From Membranipora membranacea (lineage: Eukaryota > Bryozoa > Gymnolaemata > Cheilostomatida > Membraniporidae), in the NCBI GenBank assembly GCA_914767715.1, contig OU612065.1:23500001-23560000 (forward strand): 60,000 nucleotides of DNA. The letters are read 5' to 3'. Numbering within the stretch: the first letter of the stretch is position 1; every line of letters begins with the position of its first letter. Position numbers and translations under genes: made by a program. Of the stretch, positions 21,849 to 32,595 are shown piece after piece. The notes below the pieces were generated by a model. The model saw nothing but the letters and a program-made list of their open reading frames with translations, was not told the DNA's origin and searched no databases.

Positions 21849-22596
21849 AGTGAGTTGTATCATATATTAAGCTAATGGTATTTTTATTCTCAAAAAACCT
21901 ACTGAAAAGACAGGTGGTGCGTGGTTTGTGGAATGATGATGAATAGAACTGAATGATGATGGGATGAGAAATTTGCTTTGGAATGTTTGAGGATCTTCCC
22001 ATTTATCTTATTGTTAGACCTTTTCTCACCCATTAGTTAGAAAGCCTCGTCCTGAATCCCCAGGTCCCCTAATTATAAAATAAAAATACTAATATTAAAA
22101 TAATATTATTATAGTCCGCCCCGAACTAACTATAATTTTCACTAAATACTGTTTTGAGATTGTGAGGCTTGGGTTTGTTTGTTACTCAGTTACTTGATAC
22201 TGGACATATATCTGGGTTTGATTATTTAGCTGTGCATAGCTATGCCTTGTCAAGGTCAGCGATGCCCTATTTTATCTAGCTAGTTGGTACCTTATAGGCT
22301 TATCACTCTAACTATGGGTAGACAGTACAGTCAGTTTCATTTTGGCATATTTTTATGATCATATACACAGACACACTGCTGTAGATTGACTATGGTGGGA
22401 GCAGCCAGCTTGGCGCTTCCTTGACATGCTTATATTGTCTTCGACCCTAAGCTTACTAAGATTCTTCAATATTTTCATAGCAAGCACTGTGGTTCTAATG
22501 TGATCTAATGTGATTATTCACACCAAGTAAACACACTTCCACGTGCACTAAATATCGAGGAACTAAGCCCCATATAGAACTGCTCTGTTCACCAGA

Positions 22597-25500
22597 ATGG
22601 AGGGTGAAGAAGAGGAAATGGACAAATTGGAAGGTTTGTTGGATCATAAGCGGATAATGTCGCACATTGTTAATCGTGTCTCTTATATATATCATATATG
22701 CTGTAATCTCCCTGGCTAGATGGATTTACGATCACCCATAGCTTTCCAGCTTATATGATGCTGTACAATAGATTTGTTAGCCTATATCTCATAATGAAAC
22801 ACATGTTCCTCTTACGGAGTAACAAGTGTTGTGTGCCTACCAAGGGAAAATTTTTACTTTGTACCTGGGGCAACTGTACCTCAAATGAACCATGATATGA
22901 ATCACCGCCTTTGTTGATGCCTCCTAACACTGATTGTATACAAATTTTTGCCCAATATTTCAGCTATAGTGAGAATGCTGCCTAGTGCCACAGCAATCGA
23001 TATGAAGGAGGTGCTGTCTGCTTGCCCACTATGTGCTCAGAATAACAGAATAGGCTCCCTAAAACGCTTCAACATCAGTATCGAGGAAAGCTCCATCCTT
23101 TGTGATAATGATTTGGTAAGTAATAGTATCGCTGAACATCTCCTCTTAAATAGTATGGGTAGTATTTAATTCCACAAATAACAAAATTGAATAATATTCC
23201 CACATAATGGGTTAAAAAACTGATATGCTCACATTGCTGAATCATATAATAATATCTTTGACAAATACTTGTTCCCTGTAAGCCTAATTGGCATGTTAGT
23301 ACAGGGATAATGAATGGTACAAATAGATTGCAGTTTTCTATATTTCTTATTAAATTATATTTCTATTTTTAGTGCTGGTATACTGGAGATGAAGATTTAA
23401 ACTCAGATCCTACATCAACATCTCTAGATATAAGTGGCTCAATGCAAGTTGATGACCTCTCATCTTTGACTGCGTTAGATACATTTCTCAATGAAAATGT
23501 TACAAATAATACTGACAGTGACAGTTTAGCAGAAAACACAAACACATTAACTCCGCTCCAAACACAGCATCATCAATCTAGTCAACTTCCCAACAGCCAA
23601 ACAACAGAAACAAAACTACAGATTGCACCAAAACATTCACCAATAACAGTTAAACACACTGAATGTCGTGAGCTAGTTAACAACTCTGATCAAAAGGTCC
23701 TTGACCCATACAGGATGCTATGGGCTAACACAGACGCTTTGTGTTGGCTGGATGTTCTTTTGGGTTTCTTGTGTTTCAACACATCAGTGAGGACTGTGGC
23801 AAAATATCTCTCCTACTCTTCCATGGTCAAGAAGCTGCTGGTAGCGTATGATGAAGCGCAAGCTCTGCTAGAACCTCTTCAGAAGGGTGACAACCATATT
23901 CTACACTCTGTCATGGCTCAAGAAAAGTTACCAAGAACTATTAAATTAGGTAAGATAAATCAAGCACAAAAGACCTAGTCAAGCTTGTGAGCTTTAATTG
24001 GTGCGAGTCATGTGTGTTATATACCGACTGCACAGTGAAACAAAAGACTTGTGTTGAATTTGTTTCTGCCATTGTTCAGTCTAGTCAGCTTTTTTTCCTA
24101 ATTGTTGATCAACTCCAGCGCGATCGTTAGTGATGTAATACTTTTCGCAATAACAATTTCCAATATCCATCTAATAACCTGATACATAGGCCTACATCAT
24201 AATTGAAAGCTCTCAGTTCTAAATGCCGGAACAAAAAAACACAGAAATTATTTCATGTCTTTATTTTTAGTTTCTTATCTTACCACATACAACCTTTGTT
24301 GATTTCACCTGGCGAATTAGAGGCGAATGTTGTTCAGAGATGAATTATTTATACCATGATTTTTCTTTCAGGGGGCGGTTTCAACAGCCCCTTTACAGAT
24401 TTGTTCAAAGAGCTCATGGAAGTTGAACCCCAGAGATATTCTACCAAAGATATGTGCTCAGCCCAGCGTAAAATTCATCTGGCAGATCTCAAGATGGAGG
24501 CTGTGCGAGAAGAGGTATGCTTTTTTTATTTATCGTAAACATAAATTGCACTGTTCAATATCGCGGAGACTCATTTTGGCTTACATTTGGGAGTTGTCCA
24601 CTTGCGTCTCCATTATGTAGATGGGTAAACAACTCCTTCCAATTTAATCCATTTGATATGAATTGTTTCTGTTAATAGCTATTACCGTAATCCCTCACCT
24701 ATAAGTCACTGGACTTATAAGTGAATCACCCCCCTCAGAAAAAATAAAAATGCTCCAGCTATAAGACACCCCACAGCTATAAGACACCCCACAGCTCTAA
24801 GACACTCACTACACTCACTACAAATGAACTAAGTAGTTTTGGGAAAAGATTGCCCTCAGTGGATTTCGAACTCACAACTCCATGTTTACAAGTCGAACGC
24901 TCTACCACTGAGCTATTCATCTTCGGTGATTGTAAGAGGTTTTGATCCAAACTAAATATAATAATGCTTCAAATGATAGTCGCGTCTATATACTACTCTC
25001 TTATAGCCGCCTTCACTTATACGTCCCGGATCTATAGGTGAGGGATTACGGCACGTAAATTTGACTGATCTGACTATGGATTAACTTATGATTACCAGTT
25101 AAATTATGGGACTAGGATGACGAATTTATGAGGGTGTACTTCGATCAATATGGTATTGCAATGATCAGGGAATTCTTGTGTTTTAGATATGGCAGGTTAT
25201 AGAACCTGCGCTCAAGTGTCAGAGAGGAAAAGATGACAGCCCTGTATTTGCATTCCCTCTCATACTCGGAACTGATGAGAAAGTGATGTCCCTGTTTGAG
25301 ACACCTCATACGTGGACTACTAAGTGTGACAAGTGTGGAAACTCCGACTCAATAAGGTCTGTCAGTGAAATCAAATGTAGATCTAACCTCATTTCACGGA
25401 TTATATTTGTTTACTTTATACCAGTTTCTTTACTTTGTTGCTTTCTGCAAGGTATTGGTACCACTCCCCTGCTGATACACTGGAGAAGCTAAAATTAAAA

Positions 25501-28500
25501 TGCTAATTCGGAGGCAGTTCAGATAACCCAAAATCTTTAAAAAAAAGCTGCAAGATGTAGGAAAAAACATTTGGTGCCTGAGCTTTTGTTGTTATTTACT
25601 GGCTACTTACTTAATTACTTACTTACATTTTATTTACTGGTTAGAAATGACATCAATAATTACAGATATACAAGTTTTCTGCTGAATTTCTTGAATGAAT
25701 TTTCTTCCTATTTACAGCGGGAAGAAGTCTATGATCACATTCCCTAAAGTAGCGGAGGAGTTTGTAATGTACACAAATATGGTTCACACCCGATCATGTA
25801 TACAGTGTGGAGCTGACGCTCAGAAGAGAGAGCTCACACTTGACAAGTATGTAACCTGTTAATTTTCAAGTCACTGATAAATTATCATCACAGTAGGTCT
25901 AGTGTAATAATCTAATTAAGCTTGAATGTTCTAACCAGCAATGTCTTGTATATGTCAGGACTCCCCTTAAATAATGGAATTGGATTGCCACCTGGTATTG
26001 ATATGAACATTGAAATTCTAATTATTATACCCCCAAAGATGGTTGATTTAAAAATAATGGTTGATTAAAATCAAATTGTCATATCACACGCCACAATCCG
26101 AAGCATGGTCGGCAAAATATTAGCTGCTCTCTGTTTGCAGGCAGGTCAGGCGGTATAACAAGATGGGCAGTATATCATTGTTTGTCTTGTTTTCTCATTA
26201 ACAGGTGCATGGATAATTTAGCTATTCACTTTGCTGATGGTCTCCCTAGCTCAGATGTAGACAGTCTCTCATTCACACTAGGCAACGGTGCCAAGTATGT
26301 AGTTGTCGCTGTAATTGAATACAAGACCTCTCCTAATCACTTTGCTCTGTGGCAGAAAGAGCAACCTCTAGATAAAGCTGGTATGTAATCGCTATAGCTG
26401 TCATGTCAAAAAACCTGGTATATTTTAATAATGTCATAGAAGCAGAATAATAATCATAAAATTTTAGAAAAAAAAACAGATTAATAAAATAGTGTCCTCT
26501 ATTGTGTACTACTTTATTGTATCAATGAGTTGACAGTAGCTTCCATCTCCTTGATTGTATCAGCCCTGACCGAATTCAATATACAAAAAAAAGATACAAT
26601 TAAATTTTGATGGACAACTAGTTGAAATTTGTTTTTATTGTGTAACTGGTGTGAGAATATAAAATAGTATTGCATTTCTTGTTTTAGAAAAGTGGATGGT
26701 ATACGATGATCTGCGATCTCAGTACGCCAATTTCAGCACAAAAGAATTTACAGCTCCGTCCAACAATATACATGTCGTATTTTGGGAAAAACTTCAAATT
26801 CCGAAGTCTTTCAAATCTGCCTCAATTCTCCCTGATGTATCCTCGAAGTCCTCCAAACCTGCCTCAATACTCCCAGATCTATCATCAAGCTCAGACGAAT
26901 CATTCATCGAGGTACCCTCGTCAAACACCGTAGCCGTTAAGAAGAAGCGCAAATCAGCCCCGGTGAAAAGGAAATGTAAAACCGTAGATATGGACTCATT
27001 CGAATCGGCAATGGAGCAACTCAATGCGTTCAGTCCTGAGAAGCAGAGTCGCATGAACGACATACACTCAAAACCTTCAGTTTTACCCAAGAACAATGTT
27101 TCTCATATATCTGCAAACTTCCCAAGACAGAAACTGCCTGTGCAGAAGGTTATAAATATGTCAGACTCTGCGTCATCCATGCCTAAACCAAAAATTCAGA
27201 AGCAAGTTATTGCAAATCCAAAACCGACATTGCCGGTTCCAATACAGGACAAAAATCCATTGAAAAGCTCGCCTAGTATAACCCCAGTCTCAAAATCTAA
27301 AGCACCCCAAACTAGTGTACACTCTGCAAATGCTAGACCAGTAAAATCGAAGGCGGCGACTAATACTTCCATACCCAATAATACCAGTGCCAAGCCATCA
27401 ACGACAAACCAGTCTTCTAAGAGGCGAGCACCAAAGGATAAAGAAAAGCTGTCCGCCTCCAAGACATCCACAGTACCGGGATTATCAAACAGTGCCAAAC
27501 AAAAGACCCCAACTTCAGCCTGTACAAATAAACCAACAATTCCAACAGTGACTTCACAACAGTCCAATGGCCAACCAGGCACTGCCCCTCAAGCTGTGCC
27601 CCACGTAACAAATATGAATCATGCAGTAGCTTCAAGTGACATGCGTTCCTCATCGCCAAACATTATTGATATGCTTGAATCAATCTCAAGTTATCCACAG
27701 CAGAGCCAACAGCCTGCCACTGTGGCTGTGTCATCAGCCAATCCTACTTCTCAGCCATTATCAAAGCCCCGTCAGCTCAAACTCCTTTCAAAGAAGATCA
27801 CTGCGACTGCAAGAACAGAATCATACAAGCAAGCACCTGTGCGTGGTAGTCAGCCATCACAGCCTGTCTCTAATGGCTCCTACAGTGCCATCATGGATAC
27901 TCTAGCAGGTGTCAGTAAGAGGAAAAGTTCAGACAGCATTGCTAGATCAGTTAATAAATCTCAAGTTGCAGCAAGAACCAACACGTCATCTGCACCAAAA
28001 GTGAAGAAATCTTGCCTCGATCTCGTGCAGCCACTTCTTCTCAAAAGTAAACTCGAGAAACAGAAGATGCTCAGTGGGTATGTCCCTAAGAATGAGAGGC
28101 CTGAAGTATCACCAGCACGCAAGAAAGTCAAATTTGATGCACTTGCAGCTCCTGTCAAAAAGGCTAAAAGTTCAGCTAAAAAAGGCTCAAGCGCCAAATC
28201 GAAGACCTCCAGCAAAAAAAATCCTGCTTCTTTAGTAACAGCATCTGTAAATAATAATCCTGCTGCTGCCAACAACTCCCTTCAACCATCAGCTCATGTT
28301 CCGGCACAGATTTGTGCTTCCTACACATCTGCTATTAGCTATCCGCAAACGCAGACAAACATTAACACTTCCACCTGGCAGATAAACAATCACTCCTCTC
28401 ATCAGTCGGCCAACTATGCCAACCAATCATATGCAAATTCGCAACCCTACATGAATGGTTTTGACCAGAATGCTTACTCAAATCCTCACGGCTCATCAGG

Positions 28501-28618
28501 TCTGGCCAATAATGATGATGATAGTTATATATCATCAATGTTGAGCTTTTTGGATGCTCCTTTGCCGGAATCTCAAGATATGCCCTCCCTAGATGATATG
28601 TTCAGCGAGTTCTTGTAG
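22597..28618 (+). CDS. USPL1: USPL1-type SUMO isopeptidase (8 exons)
   Basis: USPL1 is a cysteine protease that removes SUMO, not ubiquitin, and works at Cajal bodies in the nucleus. Exons: 22597-22633, 22964-23115, 23373-23949, 24372-24514, 25187-25356, 25718-25846, 26205-26380 and 26688-28618, giving 1104 residues (human about 1092). Near the N-terminus CPLCAQNNRIGSLK with a later pair CDNDLC matches the small zinc finger of the family. The catalytic domain has Cys187 in DALCWLD, two Cys-x2-Cys knuckles (CDKCG, CIQCG), AIHFADGLP, His448 in SPNHFALW, Asp468 in VYDDL, and closes with IHVVFWEK. The last exon encodes a long Ser/Lys/Pro-rich disordered tail and an acidic end, PSLDDMFSEFL, like the human acidic C-terminus. 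A poly(A) signal lies at 28846. Confidence 0.93.
24685..25051. mobile_element. Hairpin element with internal tRNA-like sequence
   Basis: A 367-bp element in USPL1 intron 4. Its terminal 19 bp are perfect inverted repeats (CCGTAATCCCTCACCTATA ... TATAGGTGAGGGATTACGG), with weaker subterminal symmetry (ACTTATAAGTG). Next to the left arm is a short direct repeat of GCTATAAGACACCCCACA. The interior carries a tRNA-like segment on the minus strand. No transposase is encoded. Confidence 0.75.
24851..24923 (-). pseudogene. tRNA-Thr(TGT)-like sequence inside a MITE
   Basis: On the minus strand: A-box-like TAGCTCAGTGGTAGAGCG, an anticodon-loop-like CTTGTAA (anticodon TGT, 24888-24890), B-box-like GTTCGAAATCC and 3' GAGGGCA. 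The 3' acceptor strand matches a tRNA but the 5' strand does not pair with it, and the T and anticodon stems have mismatches. It is therefore a decayed tRNA or SINE head, not a working tRNA gene, although the internal Pol III boxes could still be active. Confidence 0.65.
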
Positions 28619-28845
28619 ACTGGTAAACTGTAATAATATCCTGGATGTGACAATCTTTATGGTTATTACTTCTGTTTTATCATTTTGTTAACTGATTCTG
28701 TACCGGTTTAGTGTAATTTGTAAATATTGATTTCTTTTTGTAAACGAAATTATATTTGTTGCCGTCATTTCCGTCTCTCTTAAACTTAAATGTAAAAAAA
28801 CAGCAATATATAAATTGCTATGTAAATATTTTACATAAAAGTGCA

Positions 28846-28851
28846 AATAAA
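28846..28851 (+). terminator. Poly(A) signal of USPL1
   Basis: AATAAA 228 bases after the USPL1 stop codon, in an AT-rich stretch. Confidence 0.5.
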
Positions 28852-28897
28852 TATGACATTATTTTTGACCTGATTTTCTTTTCTGATCCATGCATAG

Positions 28898-28983
28898 CCG
28901 AGAGTTTGGAATTGTTACCATCATTTGATATCCCTCATTTGGAACTCCTATATAGACATCAAAGTAAATTCGTTGAAAACATC
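28898..28983 (+). CDS. Candidate orphan exon upstream of the two-TM gene
   Basis: An 86-bp segment between an acceptor (TGCATAG) and a strong donor (GTAAGTA). The most protein-like frame (ESLELLPSFDIPHLELLYRH...) ends in phase 0 and cannot join the next visible exon. Another open frame ends in phase 2 and could join at 29617. It may be a 5'UTR exon of the next gene or part of an unseen transcript. Confidence 0.3.
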
Positions 28984-29601
28984 GTAAGTACTGACCATAG
29001 TCTATGGTTCCATCTGTGAAACTAGTGACCCCCCTCTCCTTGGGACTTTATGTGGACATTGAAACCACTGATTTTTAAATATTTTCATATGAAATGTTAT
29101 GGAATAACCATAAACTTGTAAATACTAAGTATTAATATGTCTATGAGAATAATAGCATTGTGCTGAGTTTCAATGCAAGCATTCTCCCCCAAGTCATGCA
29201 TAACTCACAGTTAGGATCATGTATGATTCAATTTGCCTGCATGTGGTGTTGCTCCCCCACAAGCCAGCAGCAGCGCACAAGTAATATGTGAGGACTTGGG
29301 CTGCAGGCAATTGGATCAAACTTGATCAAATTTTCAGAAAGCCGTATCACTCATATAATCATGGCTTCTTAACCTATCACTTTATAACGTTCTCATTATG
29401 TCCATCAAATATTGACATAATAAACCAATGGATGGATGCGCAAAACTTGCTGAGATATACCAGAATCCGTTGACCCTAGCCTGTAGTTATCCCCTCATGA
29501 ACATAAAGCACACAATTCCTAATATTTTATTGGTGTCTTTATTGGCATGATGTACTATTTTATGATAACTGTTGGGATCAATGCTAACATGATGTGGCGG
29601 T

Positions 29602-31353
29602 ATGTTTTTCTATCGCAGAGGAGAGTTGACAGATGAAAAAGAGAGGACTCATCTTGAGGTACAAGAGGCCGGGGATGAGTTCCAGAAAGGATTGGCTCTC
29701 GGGGCTCTATCCATTCTATTCGGCGTAATTGGGATAATTTTGCTGATAGTATTTGCCGCATACAATAGCGCAGGGTATCATCCCAACTCAAATTCTCTCA
29801 GAATCAGTGGTAAGTGAGTCAATTTAATCAAGTAATCGTCTAACTTATAAACAACACAATCAGGCGCTCTAATTTTACATCCTTGTCAGCGCTCTACACG
29901 AGAAAAATCCTAAATAAATTTTTTGACAGCAATTATAATCGAATTTCAGCCATTAATTTATCTACCCAAGGCATTGATACGCCTTACCTGCCCTTGAACG
30001 CGCCTTTACAAGAGCATCATTGTACAATTCTTTATATCGGATCGTTTAAGTTTAATTTTTGATTTTCACAGGAATATTCTTACTGGGTCTCGGTGTTGTG
30101 GTTGGACTCCCTGCACTGGGTTTCATCTTGCTGTTTTACAAGGACCAGAAAAAGCGCCCCACATGTAGCACTGAGCGAGACGCAGAGGGAGATGTTCTCC
30201 CCACCCTGTCTGGAAGGCTCATGGGAAAACTGAGTGAAAGTGAAACTCGAAGACTGGCAAAGAGCGCCACCAAGCTTCAGCAGAAGCTTCAAGCGCTCTC
30301 AATGGAACATGGACGTCAGGAATTTGTACCTGGAACTTCCTCTCAGTATCCTACAGATGAGATCAACAAATTCAAGTCTTTTTCCGAATTTGTAAGTAAC
30401 AATCTTCATTTGAAAAGAATCTTCATTTAACAAGAATCTTTATTTGCCAAGAATCTTCATTTGACAAGAATCTTCATTTGACAGGAAATGGTTGAGACAC
30501 AAATGTTATCATTTAGGTTTTTTGTGTCAAGGACTTCCTGCAGTGCATTGAGATGTAGATTGCATTGCTGTCTGAGCTATAAGCGAGTCAGCATTGAACA
30601 AGCTACATTTGTGTCTCAACTGTCTACAGCAGAGGCACACATGTTCATACGAATATGGTTATAATTACTTTTGCTATTCCATACCTAGAACTGGCGACCT
30701 TTAAAACGGGTTGTACAGGGTTTTAATTTGCCAGCAGACACCTGCAGCTCTTCACATCTTCTTGGTCAATACTCTTACAGGGAAGAACGCAGACGGTGTC
30801 GAATTTTAATCTGTATCGTGAAAGGCTACTGGCGGAGTATGTCAAGTTGTTTGATTGTGACTGTGATCAAATAACCCATCACAAATCAGAAACTGCTATC
30901 GATGACCAAAATTTATCCAGACCTATGGAATGGGTTACAGTCGAACCGCATGATCTTGAGCCTACTGAATTACCTGCCGGCCTACAAACACCATCAAAAC
31001 TCATATTGCCACCAAACAGTGTGAGAAATTCCATCAGAAGTGGATCACTTAGTCCATATACAGCAACAGATAACCGTTCTGTTAACAGTCAAAGGCTATC
31101 AATAGCACAGCCTAATATTACTGCTCAATCGAGTGTCTTATCTTCAGATAGAGGTAGCTTTATCACAGCAGCTGATTCGCTGATGGCTCAGTCAGCGCTG
31201 CAATCTACAACTCAATATGCAACCTGTGCGGATGATGTGCTGCAAGAAGGCCTAGACAGCAAAAACCTGAATGATAATAATGTAGGGGAATATAACTTCT
31301 TATATCAATCATCTGATTTGGATACATTCAGGACTGCTGAAGAGCCTACTTGA
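29602..31353 (+). CDS. Unrecognised protein with two membrane segments (3 exons)
   Basis: I do not recognise the family. Exons 29602-29809, 30072-30391 and 30781-31353 give 366 residues with matching phases. The N-terminus is short and charged (MFFYRRGELTDEKERTHLEV). TM1 is at about 31-53 (LALGALSILFGVIGIILLIV) and, after a ~17-residue loop, TM2 at about 71-92 (IFLLGLGVVVGLPALGFILL). The remaining ~275 residues form a hydrophilic tail with a basic-acidic helix (SESETRRLAKSATKLQQKLQ) and a Ser-rich, probably disordered, end. If both tails face the cytoplasm it is a hairpin membrane protein. The overall plan recalls small vertebrate TMEM proteins with two N-terminal helices, but I will not name one. 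AATAAA lies at 31482, 129 bases after the stop. It is convergent with SGPL1. Confidence 0.72.
30401..30482. repeat. Short tandem repeat at the exon 2 donor
   Basis: About five copies of a 16-18 bp unit AAGAATCTTCATTTGAC starting ten bases after the donor site of exon 2 of the two-TM gene. Confidence 0.8.
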
Positions 31354-32595
31354 CAATCATAGAAATATACATCATGGGATCAATCAATCACACAAATCAA
31401 ACATGTATTTTTGTGCTATAATAATAGTATATAGAAAACTATTTCTTTCAATAATACTACTTAATCAAATAACTATGGTATAATAAAAGATATGGTGGCT
31501 CGTGGAACTTTTCCACATTTAGCTGCTTGTGAAACATTGGCATAAATACCAACAATAGGAAGGAACAGAACAAAAATCACAATAAATTAACACTCATGCT
31601 TGTATTGATCAACGGGTGGTATAATTGTATCTACTAGGTAGCCTTTTCCCATGTCCAATTTAGAAGATGGCTTCAAGCAACATTTGTATATCTGTTGTTC
31701 CAGCTACGAGTAAATAGCTAGCATTAAAAACTGCGGGGAGAGGGGTAATTTTACAGCAAAAGTGACCCTTTATTTCATATCTACACTATAAAATAAATTC
31801 CCTGACTCGAGACTGGCATAACTTGGTCCTTAGAAGTAGGTAGCCTTGTCGTTCAGCCTTTAGGAAGTTTAACTTCAGGATTTTCTCAATCTCGATGTTA
31901 TCAGCAAAATGACTGGCGTGGATGGCTGGACATTGTTATAATATATCACAATATCAATTAATTATTTAGTATTAATTGGCTGTGTGCAATCTTACAGCAC
32001 TGAGTAACAACAAAGAAATTTGCCTCTAACGAAAAATTGCGTGACTTTTATCTTGGGTTGACCTTAGGACTTTCCACTTCATGCTCAGTATGAAACCAGC
32101 CAAATAATCGGATTGAGGGAAAACCAAAATTTTTGATTTACCTCACAGGAGGGGATTTTGTGTCGGACAATAATATCATCATGGCACAAAAATTAGGTAT
32201 GAAAATAGAGTCAAATTTGCTGTGAAAGATTCCCTCTACTATACCTAGAACATGATTGTGGTGGCACAAAGCCTTGCATTGTTGAAATGAGAGAAAATAA
32301 AACATACATCAAGTAGTTGTCTCTGGTAAAACCGGTATGAAAAGGAAGTCAAAATTAATATGTGTTTAGGCAGTCTCTTACTTGTTTAACCAGTGTAGAA
32401 ATTTTTTTACTTCCGCAACCATCCTTCTTCAGTATTATGCATTGCATTTCAAAAAGTGATGAGCTATTCCTTCATCTTCATACACAAACCAACTTATTTT
32501 AAGCATTGGTAGGACTAGAACTAGTCTCAAATAATTGCCTAACTTATGCACAAACAAAATTCTATTACTCAACTACAGGGAGTGTTACTCCAAAT
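31354..32595. other. Convergent spacer, two-TM gene / SGPL1
   Basis: Holds the 3'UTR of the two-TM gene (AATAAA at 31482-31487) and presumably that of SGPL1 on the minus strand. The part 32130-32395 is a copy of a dispersed repeat also found in an SGPL1 intron. No further gene seen. Confidence 0.5.
32130..32395. repeat. Dispersed repeat, copy A
   Basis: About 265 bp in direct orientation with 35250-35530. Shared landmarks are GGGGATTTTGT, GGACAATAA, AACATGATTGTGGTGGCACA and CATCAAGTAGTTGTCTCTGG. No coding frame or clear ends; probably a SINE-like or MITE-like interspersed repeat. Confidence 0.8.

Larger units (their letters stand above)
20738..22596. other. Divergent promoter interval RTF2 / USPL1
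   Basis: About 1.86 kb between the two start codons, probably holding promoters for both genes. Contents: a threefold repeat of CCCAGGCTCAGGCA-like units at about 20924-20970, two small hairpin elements (21133-21212 and 21313-21337), and one well-bounded candidate exon at 21782-21848. The rest shows no coding signal. Confidence 0.5.
28619..29601. other. USPL1 3'UTR and spacer
   Basis: Contains AATAAA at 28846-28851 for USPL1 and one splice-bounded candidate exon (28898-28983). The remainder shows no gene. Confidence 0.45.

Noticed and set aside
24851-24923. Functional tRNA-Thr gene
   Set aside because: Acceptor stem does not pair and other stems have mismatches; it lies inside a repeat.
26794-28275. 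Minus-strand open frames opposite USPL1 exon 8
   Set aside because: Shadow frames of a long Ser/Lys-rich exon; no splice or family evidence.
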